Source: Patulibacter minatonensis DSM 18081 (GTDB lineage: Bacteria > Actinomycetota > Thermoleophilia > Solirubrobacterales > Solirubrobacteraceae). Taken from it: a DNA stretch of 64,000 nt. Below the pieces are notes generated by a model that searched no databases, was not told where the DNA came from, and saw only the letters and a list, made by a program, of their open reading frames with translations. Positions 7,521 through 16,680 of this stretch are shown here, one piece after another (position 1 is the first letter of the stretch; each line of letters opens with the position of its first letter). The position numbers were made by a program, and so were the translations under genes. The stretch is from NCBI RefSeq assembly GCF_000519325.1, contig NZ_KI912613.1:3153432-3217431 (forward strand). The letters are read 5' to 3'.

Positions 7521-9290
7521 ATGCCGCCGACGATCGACCCCCACGACCACACCGGCGCGACGCCACCCGCGTCCGGGGCCGACGCGCGCCCCTCGTCCGC
7601 GCTGACCCGTCGCACCGTCGTCCGCGGCGGCGCCGTGGTCGGGGCGGCCGTCGTCCTCGGCGGCACCGCCGGAACGGGCACGGCGGCCGCGTCGTCGGCC
7701 CCGGGGCGTCTCGTGGTCCGACGCTCCGCGCTCGGGCCCGGACGGACGACCGGCGCGATCCGGGCGCCGCACCGCTTCGATCTGCTCGGCGCGCCCGTCG
7801 GCGTCGTCGACGGGATCGGGCTGCAGGTCCGCGCGCGTCCGCGCGGGGGCCGCTGGAGCGGCTGGCGGTCGCTCAGCGGGCACGACGGGCACGCCCCGGA
7901 CGGCCGCCGTGCGGCCATGAGCGACCCGCTCTGGTTCGGGGACGCCGTCGAGGTCGAGTTGCGGTCGCGGCGACGCCCGGCGAAGGACGTGCGGCTGGAC
8001 CTCGTCGCGGTGTCTCCCGGCGCCAAGCGCTCCGCGGGCGCCGCGAGCACCCGCGCGGCGACCGCCGGCGGGGCGCTGGGCGCGCGTCGTGCGGCGAGCA
8101 CGCGCGCGGCGGGGGCGCCGGCCACCACCCGCGCGGTCCCGACGATCATCCCGCGCGCCGCGTGGGCGTCGGGCCTGAAGACGCGCAGCGCCCCGACCTT
8201 CGGCTCGGTGCAGCTCGCGTTCGTGCACCACACCGTCAACGGCAACACGTACTCCGAGGACGAGAGCGCCGGGATCGTCCGGGCGATCTTCGAGTACCAC
8301 GTCCAGTCCAACGGCTGGAACGACATCGGCTACAACTTCCTCGTCGACCGCTTCGGCCAGATCTTCGAGGGCCGCGCCGGCGGCATCGACCAGCCGGTGA
8401 TCGGGGCCCAGGCGATCGGCTGGAACTCCGTCTCCACCGGCATCGCGATCATCGGCACGTTCGAGGGTCAGCCCGCGCCCCCGGCCGCCCTGAACGCCGT
8501 CGCGTCGATCATCGGCTGGAAGCTCCCGCTCCACGGCGCGCCGACCGCCGGGACGATCTCGCTGGTCTCGTCGGGCGGGTCCGGCAACCGGTACAAGAAG
8601 GGTGCGACGGTCGCGCTGAACCGCATCAGCGGGCACCAGGACGGCTGCTCCACCGACTGCCCCGGCACGAGCCTCTACGGTCAGCTGCCGGCGCTCCGCA
8701 GCACCGTCGGCGGCGTCGCGGCCGCGCCGATCGACGTGCCGACGCTGACGATCCAGGCGCCACCGGAGGCCGTCCGGTACGGCCAGACGGCCACGGTCGT
8801 CGGGCGCCTGACGTCCCACGGGTCCGGTGTCGGTGCTGCGATGGTCGTCGTCGAGAAGAAGAGCCCGACCGGGAAGTGGACCGCGATGACGCAGGTCCCG
8901 ACGGACGCCGACGGCAACTGGAGCGCCGGTCTCGTGATCCGCGCGGCCAGCGCCGTGCGGGCACGGGCGAACGGGGCGACCTCGCCGTCGGTGACCCCGG
9001 CGCTCGACCCCGCCCTCGCGCTCAACCAGCCGACGAAGCACCCGCGCACCGGACGGGACCTCGCCGTCCGCGGGAAGGCCCGGGGCGTCGACACCGTCTC
9101 GATCGTGCTCAAGCGGAAGCAGAACGGCCGGTACATCACCGCCGCCCGCCGCACCGCGAAGGTCAAGAACGGGGCGTACTCGGGCAGCGTGCCCGTCCGC
9201 CGCTCCGGCCTGCACTACGTGACGGTCGAGGTGAAGAGCGCCGGGCGGACCTGGCGCTCCGAGAAGCGGTCGCTGCGCTCGCGCGCCTGA
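7521..9290 (+). CDS. Secreted N-acetylmuramoyl-L-alanine amidase (PGRP/Amidase_2)
   Basis: A 589-residue exported protein. A twin-arginine type signal (LTRRTVVRGGAVVGA, about residues 28-42) is followed by a hydrophobic core and Ala-rich cleavage region. After about 130 residues of linker, the PGRP-type zinc amidase domain (about 205-400) shows AFVHHTVNGN, NDIGYNFLVDRFGQIFEGR, NSVSTGIAIIGTFEG and SGHQDGCSTDCPG. Together these supply the two His and the Cys of the zinc site plus the Tyr of the active site. Two Ig-like modules (about 415-500 and 505-589) fill the C-terminus. It should cleave the amide linking stem peptide to MurNAc. An in-frame start at 7356 would put non-conserved sequence before the signal and is rejected. 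Confidence 0.9.
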   Translation: MPPTIDPHDHTGATPPASGADARPSSALTRRTVVRGGAVVGAAVVLGGTAGTGTAAASSAPGRLVVRRSALGPGRTTGAIRAPHRFDLLGAPVGVVDGIGLQVRARPRGGRWSGWRSLSGHDGHAPDGRRAAMSDPLWFGDAVEVELRSRRRPAKDVRLDLVAVSPGAKRSAGAASTRAATAGGALGARRAASTRAAGAPATTRAVPTIIPRAAWASGLKTRSAPTFGSVQLAFVHHTVNGNTYSEDESAGIVRAIFEYHVQSNGWNDIGYNFLVDRFGQIFEGRAGGIDQPVIGAQAIGWNSVSTGIAIIGTFEGQPAPPAALNAVASIIGWKLPLHGAPTAGTISLVSSGGSGNRYKKGATVALNRISGHQDGCSTDCPGTSLYGQLPALRSTVGGVAAAPIDVPTLTIQAPPEAVRYGQTATVVGRLTSHGSGVGAAMVVVEKKSPTGKWTAMTQVPTDADGNWSAGLVIRAASAVRARANGATSPSVTPALDPALALNQPTKHPRTGRDLAVRGKARGVDTVSIVLKRKQNGRYITAARRTAKVKNGAYSGSVPVRRSGLHYVTVEVKSAGRTWRSEKRSLRSRA

Positions 9291-9320
9291 GCCGCGGCCG
9301 GGGCTCCTGCTGCCGGTCCT

Positions 9321-9343
9321 CGGTCGGGCGCGGGACCCGACCG
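9321..9343. terminator. Hairpin between amidase and fur-like genes
   Basis: CGGTCGGG, seven-base loop, CCCGACCG, between two convergent genes. No T-run on either side, so a bidirectional terminator is likely but not certain. Confidence 0.5.
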
Positions 9344-9357
9344 GACCCCCGCGACGA

Positions 9358-9825
9358 TCAGTCCGGGATCGTGGCGTCCGCCGCCCGGCACGCCGCACAG
9401 CGGCCGTGCAGCACGACGTCGTGGCCGGTGACCTCGAAGCCCGCACCGGCGCTCAGCCGGTGGATCGCGTCCTCGAGGCCGTCGTCGGTGAAGGGGACGA
9501 CCGCGCCGCAGACGCGGCAGACCAGGTGGTGGTGATGGTGGTCGGGGGCGAGCCGCTCGTAGCGCGCGATGCCCTGGCCGACCTCGATCCGCTGGACGAG
9601 GTGCAGCTGCTCCAGCTCGTCGAGGACGCGGTAGATGCTGGCGCGCCCGATCGTGCGCTCGCTGGCGCGGAGCTCGTCCTCGATCTCCAGCACCGTGCGG
9701 GCGCACCGCTGCTCGTCGAGCAGGTCCAGGAGCGCCGTGCGCGCACCGCCGCGCCGATAGCCGGCGTCCGTCAGGCGCTCCTCGGCGCGACGGCGCCAGG
9801 CGGTTCCCGAGTCCGTCGTGCTCAT
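9358..9825 (-). CDS. Fur-family metalloregulator
   Basis: A 155-residue Fur-superfamily repressor. It has the winged-helix part with GYRRGGARTALLDLL and TIGRASIYRVLDELEQL. The metal-binding dimerisation part has APDHHHHHLVCRVCG (C103, C106) and the C-terminal structural pair LHGRCAACR (C143, C146), so the four-Cys zinc site is complete. The subtype (Fur, Zur or PerR) cannot be assigned from this. It is divergent from the acidic-tailed unknown gene. The minus-strand -10 TATGGT (9834-9839) ends 8 bases before the ATG, suggesting a leaderless mRNA. Confidence 0.9.
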   Translation of the reverse strand: MSTTDSGTAWRRRAEERLTDAGYRRGGARTALLDLLDEQRCARTVLEIEDELRASERTIGRASIYRVLDELEQLHLVQRIEVGQGIARYERLAPDHHHHHLVCRVCGAVVPFTDDGLEDAIHRLSAGAGFEVTGHDVVLHGRCAACRAADATIPD

Positions 9826-9957
9826 CCCCACCCACCATATCGGGGCACGGTCGCGCCGCCGACGCCGTACCCCGGCCGTGGCGGGCCCGGTCGCGCCGGC
9901 GGTGCACGACCTCGTGCAGCCGCGAGGACCGCCGGGACCCGGGGAGAAGGCGGCGGC

Positions 9958-11853
9958 ATGCGTCACCCCCAGCTGCACGCAGCGCTCCGCACCGCCGGTC
10001 TCCACGCCGCCCGCGAGCTCGCGGAGCGGGTGCAGGACGGCGACGAGGTCCCGTTCGAGCTCCTCGAGCACGCCCGGCGTGCGCGGTCCGGCGCGTCCGG
10101 ACCGACCCTCTACTCCTACCGGCCGCTCGTCGGGCTCTACATCGAGCGCCACGCGGCCGCGATCGCCTCGCTCCCCGCCGTCGCGGAGGCCCAGCACACC
10201 ATGGTCGCCGCGTGGGGGGTCGAGGCCTACCTGCAGGCCCGGGGCGTCGAGCGCCCGCCCGCCGACCCGCACGACCGCGCCGCCCTGGCGGTCCGGCAGT
10301 TCCTCGAGCGCCTGTTCGAGGACACCCCCGACTTCGCCGTCCAGGAGGAGCACTTCGACCGCGCGTTCGCGGAGCTCGAGTCCGTGCTGACCGCCGACGC
10401 GACCGAGACGGTCGTGGTGATCCCGCTCGTCGGCGTGGACCCCGCGATGGCGACGGTGGCGATCACCCGCGGCGTCGCGCTCCAGCGCCCCGAGGCGCTG
10501 AAGGGCGAGGTCCCCGACGCCGCGCTCACCGGCCCGGACGGCCGCCCGGCCGACGCCGTGGCCACCCTGCGCTGGTCCGCACGCCCGGGGTCCGCGGAGA
10601 CCCCCCGCCGTGCCCGGGAGGCGTCCCGGCGCCTGATCACCGCGCTGCGGCTCCACGTCGTCGGTGCGACGCCGTCCGCCGGGCCCCTCGTGTGGCTCCG
10701 GCCCGCCGGGGCGCCGTGGCGCGCCATGGCGGTCGGCGGCACGTTCGCGTCGCGCGGCGTCGCGCCGCTCGACGCCGAGGACGTGCCGGACCTCCGCACC
10801 TTCGTCGACCTCGTCGCGCGGCGCCTGCCCAAGAGCGGCGAGGTCGCGTGGGCGCTCCGGCGCTGGACGCTGGCGCTGGACCGCGACCGGCCCGAGGAGA
10901 CGCTGACCGACCTGCTGCTGGCCGCCCGCGCCCTGCTGGAGCCCGAGGGACCGCGGTCCGGGCGGCTCGCCGGCCGCCTGGCGGCCCTGTGCGCGGTCGG
11001 GGACGAGCGCATGGCCCTCACGCGTCGCCTGTCGCGCCTGGCGCTGCAGGAGCAGGAGGTCGTCGCCGGCAGCCGGCGCATCGACCGCGACCTGCCCGAG
11101 CGCGTCGACGAGCTCTCCGACTGCCTGCGCGCCGTGCTGCGCGACTGCGTCGTCGGGCACCTGCGTGGCGACCTGGTGGAGCTCGCCGAGGAGATCCTCG
11201 ACGGCGTCGTCGACGAGGCGCACACCGACCGCACCGGGTGGCCGTCGGAGCGCAGCGCGGGGACCGGGCCGCTCGGGGAGCCGTCGTTCGTGTCGACCGA
11301 CGACGACCCGTTCGGCGTGCGCGCGGAGGAGGACGAGGCGACGGCGGACGACGACGTGGAGATCACCGCGGAGGACGACCTCGAGCCGACGGCCGACGAC
11401 GACGTCGAGGTCACCGCCGAGGACGACGTCGCGGCGACGGCGGAGGGCCCGGTGGTCGTCGTCGACCTCCCGCCGACCGGCGATCCGGCGGTGGCGGTCG
11501 AGGCGGTGCCCGACGACGCGACGATCGCGGCCTCGGGCGGCGTCCGCGGCGAGCAGCTCGACACGGACCCCGGGGCGGTCGCCCACGGTACGGGGGGCGG
11601 CACGGAGCCGTCCGATGCCGGCGGCGGGTCGACCCAGGACGACCTCGGATCCGGGACGGTGCCCGAGTTCCGGCCGGCGTTCCCCGCCGCGATCCGCCCG
11701 TTCGACCCGACCGGCGAGATCCGGGCGTCGCGCCGTGCGCCGGCGGCCGAGCAGCTGTGGCTCGACGTGACGTGGGACGAGCCGCAGATGGCCGACCCGA
11801 CGCAGGACGACGACGACTCCACCGGGCCCTGGCCCGTCAGCGAGGCCAGCTGA
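9958..11853 (+). CDS. Unknown protein with HEPN/ApeA-like segment and acidic repeat tail
   Basis: A 631-residue protein not assignable to a named family. Residues 1-290 are a mixed alpha/beta region. Residues 297-405 (ALRRWTLALDRDRPEETLTD, then LLLAARALLEPEG, then RLAALCAVGDERMAL and LQEQEVVAG) resemble the helical C-terminal HEPN part of ApeA-like proteins. However, the RxxxxH RNase motif expected there is replaced by QEQEVVAG, so nuclease activity is unlikely. Residues 440-631 are a disordered acidic tail with an approximate repeat TADDDVEITAEDD / TADDDVEVTAEDD. The start is well supported by GGGGAGAAGG seven bases upstream. It stands alone, divergent from the Fur-family gene and convergent with the ArsA-like pair. 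Confidence 0.6.
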   Translation: MRHPQLHAALRTAGLHAARELAERVQDGDEVPFELLEHARRARSGASGPTLYSYRPLVGLYIERHAAAIASLPAVAEAQHTMVAAWGVEAYLQARGVERPPADPHDRAALAVRQFLERLFEDTPDFAVQEEHFDRAFAELESVLTADATETVVVIPLVGVDPAMATVAITRGVALQRPEALKGEVPDAALTGPDGRPADAVATLRWSARPGSAETPRRAREASRRLITALRLHVVGATPSAGPLVWLRPAGAPWRAMAVGGTFASRGVAPLDAEDVPDLRTFVDLVARRLPKSGEVAWALRRWTLALDRDRPEETLTDLLLAARALLEPEGPRSGRLAGRLAALCAVGDERMALTRRLSRLALQEQEVVAGSRRIDRDLPERVDELSDCLRAVLRDCVVGHLRGDLVELAEEILDGVVDEAHTDRTGWPSERSAGTGPLGEPSFVSTDDDPFGVRAEEDEATADDDVEITAEDDLEPTADDDVEVTAEDDVAATAEGPVVVVDLPPTGDPAVAVEAVPDDATIAASGGVRGEQLDTDPGAVAHGTGGGTEPSDAGGGSTQDDLGSGTVPEFRPAFPAAIRPFDPTGEIRASRRAPAAEQLWLDVTWDEPQMADPTQDDDDSTGPWPVSEAS

Positions 11854-11876
11854 CGCGAGGAACCCGGGCATCGCGC

Positions 11877-11890
11877 GGGGCGGCCGCCCC
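11877..11890. terminator. Short palindrome between convergent genes
   Basis: GGGGCGGCCGCCCC lies between the acidic-tailed unknown gene and the ArsA-like pair. It could form a six-pair stem with a tight loop. Weak evidence for a terminator. Confidence 0.25.
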
Positions 11891-11896
11891 CGGCCG

Positions 11897-13020
11897 TCAG
11901 CCCCCGACGAGACGGTCGCGGACGGCCGCCAGCGCGGGCAGGTCGAAGACCTCGCCGTCCAGGGCCGCCACGACCGCCGGCCGCGGATCGCCGACCGCGG
12001 CCGCGAGCTCCGCGGCCGCCGCGTGGTCGCGCGCCGCCCGCGCCCGGTGCTCGTCCCAGGTCCGGCCGACCTTGCCGGCCAGCGCGGCGCCGAGCACGCC
12101 GTCCAGCTCGGCGGTGACGGCGTCTCCGTCGCGCGCGTCGTCGCGGGTGACGGTTTCGACGCGGTTGACGACGAGCCCGGTGAACGGCATCCCGACCGTC
12201 CGCAGGTGCTCGCGGAAGAAGCGGGCCTCGGCGCTCGGCAGCGGTCCGGGACCGCTGACGACGACGAACCGGGTCCGGTCGTCCCGCAGGATCGCGCGGA
12301 CGGCGACGGCCCGCGCGCCGAACCCGTCCGTGAGCGGCCCGAGCGCGTCGAAGAACGTCGCGAGGTCGCGGACGACGTCGACCCCCGTCAGGCGGGTCAG
12401 CGCCGAGAGCGCGAGCCCGGTGCCGCGGCGGGCGATGCGCGCCGCGATGCCGGTCCTCCCCTGCCCGAGGAGCGCCTGGACCGCGCGGCCCTCGAGGAAG
12501 CCGGCGATGCGGTCCGGTGCGTCGAGGAAGTCCAGCGCGTTGCGCGACGGGGGCGTGTCGAGCACGACGACGTCGAACCGCTCGTCGGCGACGAGGTCGT
12601 GGAGCCGGGCCACGGCGGTGAACTCGTGGCTGCCGCCCGCGGCCCCCGAGATCTGGCGGTAGAGCGGGTTCGTGAGGACCCGCTCGCGCGTCGCGAGGTC
12701 CGGGCTGAGCTCCGCGATCAGGCCGTCGAACGTGCGCTGCGGGTCGAGCATGCACGCCCACAGCTCGCCCGGGGGCGCGACGCCGAGCGTGGCGAGGCGG
12801 TCGGCGTCGACGCGCTCCGGGTCGTTCGTCAGGGAGCCGAGCCCGAGGGCGTCGGCGAGCCTGCGGGCGGGGTCGATCGTCACGACCGCCACCCGGGCGC
12901 CCCGCGACCGGCCAGGGCGAGGCCGAGCGCCGCCGCGGTCGTCGTCTTCCCGACGCCGCCCGGCCCGGCGCACACGACCACGCGGGCGTCGGCGAGCCGC
13001 TCGATCAGCGGGGCGATCAT
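11897..13020 (-). pseudogene. ArsA/Get3-like ATPase, second of pair, frameshifted
   Basis: The reading frame opens at the ATG at 13020, overlapping the previous stop as ATGA. It encodes 46 residues with the P-loop VVCAGPGGVGKTTTAAALGLALAG, then ends at a TGA at 12880-12882. The rest of the protein continues in another frame from about 12893 to the stop at 11897: RVAVVTIDPARRLADALGLGSL, DVVVLDTPPSRNALDFL, PTGLVVNR-like and a C-terminal helical part. Joining the frames gives about 374 residues of a normal ArsA/Get3-type anion-transporting ATPase. One missing base in the GGGGCGCCCGGG run (minus strand, 12894-12903) explains it. It is either a sequencing error in a GC homopolymer or a real inactivation. 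Confidence 0.8.
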
Positions 13021-14027
13021 CGGACGTCCCCGGAGGCGGCGCTGCGTGCCCGACGCAGTCCCTGGTCCAGGCGGTCCGCGAGCGCCGCGACGTCGTCGGG
13101 CCCCAGGCGCAGCACCGGGGCGGCGGGGAGCGTCACGACCGGCCGCCGGAACCCGCGGCGGAAGCGGAGGAGCTGTCGCTGCTGGTCGTGGGCGCGACGG
13201 GCGTGCGCGTCGGCGGCGGCGATCGCGGCGTCGTGCGGCGCTCCCGCGGCCAGCGCGTCGCGCTCGGCGCCGGAGAACCGGTCGGGCAGGACGCCGTTGA
13301 CGACGCCCAGCGCGACGGGCACGCCGACGCGTCCGCCGAGGGTGTCCTCCAGCTCCAGCGCCTCGCTGACCGGGAGCTCCTCCGCCGTGGCGACCACCAC
13401 GACGGCCGTCTGCGCGGGGTCCGCCAGCGTGGCCGCGATCGTCGCGCCCTGGCGGGCCACGGGGCCGACGCGGGCGGTGCGCGCGAACTGGTCGGGCGCG
13501 CCGAGCATCGTCGTCGCGTGGCCCGACGCGGGTGCGTCGAGGATGCAGAGGTCGTACGGTCGCGCGCCAGGGGTCCGCCGGACGGGCTGCGCGAGCTCCC
13601 ACACCTTCCCGAGCGCCAGGAGCTCCCGGAGGCCCGGGGTCGCGGCCGTCAGGCCCGTGAAGACCTTCCCGGAGCCGAGGAGATCAGCGATCGCGGCGAT
13701 CGGGAGCTGGTCGCGGAGGTACTCCCGCAGCGCGGCCTCCGGCGAGATCGACACGTGGTGCAGCGACCCGGCGGCGCCGGCCACCGGGACCGCGCGCTCG
13801 ACGAACAGGTCGCCGTCCTCCTCCGTCCGGTCGCCGCCGGCGCGCAGCGGGTCCGCGGGCGGGAGCAGCGTCTCGAGCACGTCGCCGCGGCGGCCGACCT
13901 CGGCGATCACGGCGCGCCGGCCCGCCCGGGCGGCGAGGACGCCGAGGGCCGCCGCGACGGTCGACTTGCCCACCCCGCCCTTGCCGGTCACGACGACGAG
14001 GCGCCGCTGGAGGAGGTCGTCGGGCAT
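13017..14027 (-). CDS. ArsA/Get3-like ATPase, first of pair
   Basis: A 336-residue P-loop ATPase of the ArsA/Get3/MinD class. It has Walker A VVTGKGGVGKSTVAAALG (residues 12-29), a switch I region with AEVGRRGDVLETLL, LCILDAPASGHATTML as switch II, and NGVLPDRFS in the nucleotide specificity loop. Two adjacent, overlapping ArsA-like genes are a conserved arrangement in actinobacteria (the mycobacterial Rv3679-Rv3680 pair is the best known). There they form a heteromeric ATPase rather than an arsenite pump; no arsB or arsR lies nearby here. -10 TAGGAT (minus strand, 14037-14042) ends nine bases before the ATG. The partner gene is frameshifted. Confidence 0.85.
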   Translation of the reverse strand: MPDDLLQRRLVVVTGKGGVGKSTVAAALGVLAARAGRRAVIAEVGRRGDVLETLLPPADPLRAGGDRTEEDGDLFVERAVPVAGAAGSLHHVSISPEAALREYLRDQLPIAAIADLLGSGKVFTGLTAATPGLRELLALGKVWELAQPVRRTPGARPYDLCILDAPASGHATTMLGAPDQFARTARVGPVARQGATIAATLADPAQTAVVVVATAEELPVSEALELEDTLGGRVGVPVALGVVNGVLPDRFSGAERDALAAGAPHDAAIAAADAHARRAHDQQRQLLRFRRGFRRPVVTLPAAPVLRLGPDDVAALADRLDQGLRRARSAASGDVR

Positions 14028-14176
14028 CCGCCGCCGATCCTATGGCGTCGCGCGGGCGGGCCGGTCCGCGGCCCGGCGGAACTTCGACGACCGGGAAGGA
14101 ACGCCGGGGGACGGGGCGAATCAGGTCATCGCAGGACGTCCCCGACGCCCGGCCTCCCACCGTGTCCCAGGACCAG

Positions 14177-15040
14177 ATGCCACACCACGTCTCGCGCGCC
14201 GCCTTCGGGTCGGCCCTGGACCGCGCTCCCGCGGCCCCGCGGCACGCCGTGGTGCAGGCCGATCCGCCGGCCGCGCCGGCGCCGACCGCCGGTCCGACCG
14301 TGATCGTCATGGCGAACCAGAAGGGCGGCGTCGCGAAGACGACGACGACCCTGAACCTCGCCGTCGCGCTCAAGGAGCAGGGCCACCGCGTCCTGGCGGT
14401 CGACCTGGACCCGCAGGGGAACCTGACGATGTCGCAGGGCCTCGACCCGGACCAGGTGGTCCCGTCGATGTACCACGTGCTCGTCCAGGGCCACCCGATC
14501 GCCGAGGTCACCCACGCGCGGGAGATCGACGTCGCCGCGGCCTCGATCGACCTGGCCTCGGCCGAGGTCGCGATGGCCCCGATGATCGGCCGCGAGCGTG
14601 CCCTCGAGCGTGCGCTGCGCGCCGTCCGGGACGACTACGACTACGTCTGCATCGACACGCCGCCCTCGCTCGGGCTGCTGACGATCAACGCCCTCTGCGC
14701 CGCGTCGAAGGTGATCGTGCCCGTCCAGGCCGAGTACCTCTCGCTGCGCGGGCTGGCCCAGCTGCGCCAGACCGTCGACATGGTCCGAGAGCAGCTGAAC
14801 CCGGGCCTGCAGATCCAGGGGATCCTCCCGACCCTCCTGGACACCCGCACCGTGCACGCCAAGGAAGCGCTGGAGATGCTCGAGGAGCACTTCGGCGCCG
14901 AGATGTTCGTGACCCGCGTGCGGAAGACCATCCGTTTCGCCGAGGCCCCCGTCAAGGGGATGTCGGTGCTCCGCTACGACCCTGACAGTACGGCCGCCCA
15001 GGCCTACCGCGACCTTGCTCAAGAGGTGCTCCGCTCATGA
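14177..15040 (+). CDS. parA: ParA-family ATPase coupled to ftsZ
   Basis: A 287-residue deviant-Walker ATPase: [56 protein letters not shown] and [16 protein letters not shown], all diagnostic of ParA/Soj. These proteins form ATP-dependent dimers on DNA and position chromosomes or division machinery. No parB lies beside it. The ATG at 14177 has AGGA five bases upstream; a GTG at 14162 is also in frame. The last codons overlap the start of ftsZ (ATGA at 15037-15040), so the two are translationally coupled. This context raises a role in placing the Z ring, as for MipZ, but that is inference. Confidence 0.9.
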   Translation: MPHHVSRAAFGSALDRAPAAPRHAVVQADPPAAPAPTAGPTVIVMANQKGGVAKTTTTLNLAVALKEQGHRVLAVDLDPQGNLTMSQGLDPDQVVPSMYHVLVQGHPIAEVTHAREIDVAAASIDLASAEVAMAPMIGRERALERALRAVRDDYDYVCIDTPPSLGLLTINALCAASKVIVPVQAEYLSLRGLAQLRQTVDMVREQLNPGLQIQGILPTLLDTRTVHAKEALEMLEEHFGAEMFVTRVRKTIRFAEAPVKGMSVLRYDPDSTAAQAYRDLAQEVLRS

Positions 15041-16497
15041 CCCCGCAGAACCCGAACCGCTCCAGCCTCCGCGAGGGCCCGCTGGCCGACCTCTTCCGCC
15101 GCACCGACGAGGCTCCGCAGTCCTCGCCGGCCCCGGCGTCGCAGGCGGCCCATGACTCCCGCTACCCGCAGCGCGTGGGCCTCGACGCCGACCCGGCCCA
15201 GATCCTGGGCCTCGCCGACGTCGAGCCGACCCGCGAGGAGCTCGAGGGTCCGTACGTCGACCACGTCGCGCAGACCGCGGCGACCGTCGAGGCGTGGGGC
15301 GAGCGCAACCAGCCGATCCACAACGCCTACGGCCCGGTCATCCGCGTCGTCGGCGTGGGCGGCGGTGGCACCAACGCCGTCAACCGCATGGTCGAGGCCG
15401 GCATCACCGGCGTCGAGTTCATCGCGATCAACACCGACGCGCAGTCGCTGCTCGACTCCGCCGCGGACGCGACGATCCACATCGGCCAGGCCTCGACGCG
15501 CGGTCTCGGCGCCGGCGCGAACCCGGGCGTCGGCCGCACCGCCGCCATGGAGGAGTACGACGAGATCAAGACGACGCTCCGCGGCGCGGACATGGTCTTC
15601 ATCGCCGCCGGCGAGGGCGGCGGCACCGGCACCGGCGCCGCCCCGATCGTGGCGCGCATCGCCCGCGAGCTCGGCGCGCTGACCGTCGGCATCGTCACCA
15701 AGCCGTTCGCCTTCGAGGGCAAGCGTCGCGCCGAGTCGGCCGAGGTCGGCATCCGCGAGCTGTCGGAGGAGGTCGACACCCTCATCGTCGTCCCGAACAA
15801 CCGCTTGCTGTCGGTGCTCGAGCGCAACACGTCGATGGTCGACGCCTTCCGCGTCGCCGACGACGTCCTGCGCCAGGGCGTCCAGGGCATCTCGGAACTG
15901 GTCACGGTCCCGGGCCTCATCAACCTCGACTTCGCGGACGTCCGCACGATCATGCAGGACCGCGGCGCCGCCCTCCTGGGCATCGGCCACGGCACCGGCG
16001 AGTCCCGCGCGGTCCAGGCCGCCGAGCGCGCCGTCAGTTCCCCGCTGCTCGAGACCTCCATGGACGGCGCCAAGGCCATCCTGCTGTCCGTCGTCGGCGG
16101 CGGCGACCTCTCGCTGTGGGAGATCAACGAGGCCGCCGAGGCCATCGGCGCGGCCGCGCACCCCGACGCGAACATCATCTTCGGCGCGCAGGTCGACGAG
16201 AAGATGGGCGACGAGGTGTGGGTCACCGTCGTCGCCACCGGCTACGACCACCAGCCGCACCTGCACGCGGCCGACGTCGAGCCGACGACCGTGCGCCGGC
16301 AGACGCCGCGCGAGCGGGCCGAGGAGCGCGACGCCGGTCGGGAGCCCGTGCGCGCCACCCGCGAGCCGGTCTCGGCCTCGCGCGGCGGCATCGCCCCGCG
16401 CCCCGCCCGACGCCAGGAGGCGGCGCAGCCGTCGACGCGCGGCGGTGGCGGTGGCGGCGGCTGGGGCGTCCCGGAGTTCGCACCCCGCCACCGGTAG
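15037..16497 (+). CDS. ftsZ: Cell division GTPase FtsZ with N-terminal extension
   Basis: A 486-residue tubulin-like GTPase that polymerises into the Z ring. The conserved core begins near residue 98 ([20 protein letters not shown]) and carries the tubulin signature [12 protein letters not shown] (192-203), [18 protein letters not shown] and [12 protein letters not shown]. The C-terminal linker is Arg/Ala-rich then Gly-rich, and the protein ends VPEFAPRHR, recognisable as a variant of the conserved C-terminal peptide that binds membrane anchors. Unusual is the roughly 95-residue N-terminal extension, in place of the usual 10 or so residues. The gene overlaps parA by four bases and is not in a dcw cluster. 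A strong terminator follows. Confidence 0.96.
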   Translation: MTPQNPNRSSLREGPLADLFRRTDEAPQSSPAPASQAAHDSRYPQRVGLDADPAQILGLADVEPTREELEGPYVDHVAQTAATVEAWGERNQPIHNAYGPVIRVVGVGGGGTNAVNRMVEAGITGVEFIAINTDAQSLLDSAADATIHIGQASTRGLGAGANPGVGRTAAMEEYDEIKTTLRGADMVFIAAGEGGGTGTGAAPIVARIARELGALTVGIVTKPFAFEGKRRAESAEVGIRELSEEVDTLIVVPNNRLLSVLERNTSMVDAFRVADDVLRQGVQGISELVTVPGLINLDFADVRTIMQDRGAALLGIGHGTGESRAVQAAERAVSSPLLETSMDGAKAILLSVVGGGDLSLWEINEAAEAIGAAAHPDANIIFGAQVDEKMGDEVWVTVVATGYDHQPHLHAADVEPTTVRRQTPRERAEERDAGREPVRATREPVSASRGGIAPRPARRQEAAQPSTRGGGGGGGWGVPEFAPRHR

Positions 16498-16633
16498 CGG
16501 GGCAGGGGACCGGGCCCAGGCCCGGGCGTCGCGGGTCCGGGCCACGCCCGGGTCCCGGGTGCTCGGGCCACCCGGACGACATCCCCGGGCCGGGCGCGCG
16601 GAGCACCTGGCACGGCGCCCCTGAGCGGGCACC

Positions 16634-16668
16634 GACGGCCGCCGAGAGGCGGCCGTCCGTCGTTCTGG
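16634..16668 (+). terminator. Intrinsic terminator after ftsZ
   Basis: GACGGCCGCC, loop GAGA, GGCGGCCGTC (16634-16657), then CGTCGTT. Ten perfect stem pairs. The upstream part of this 183-base gap is GC-repetitive and holds no gene I can support. Confidence 0.8.
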
Positions 16669-16680
16669 GACCATCCGCCG

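Noticed and set aside
4596-9446. Very long minus-strand open frame (over 1600 codons) across rpoD, pilT and the amidase gene
   Set aside because: It is antisense to genes with clear domain motifs and its translation is low-complexity Arg/Leu/Asp-rich, a usual artefact of high GC. The same applies to the long minus-strand frames at 15019-19914 and 48311-50611.
12880-12903. Programmed ribosomal frameshift in the second ArsA-like gene
   Set aside because: No classical slippery heptamer or downstream pseudoknot is evident at the break; a single-base deletion or sequencing error is simpler.
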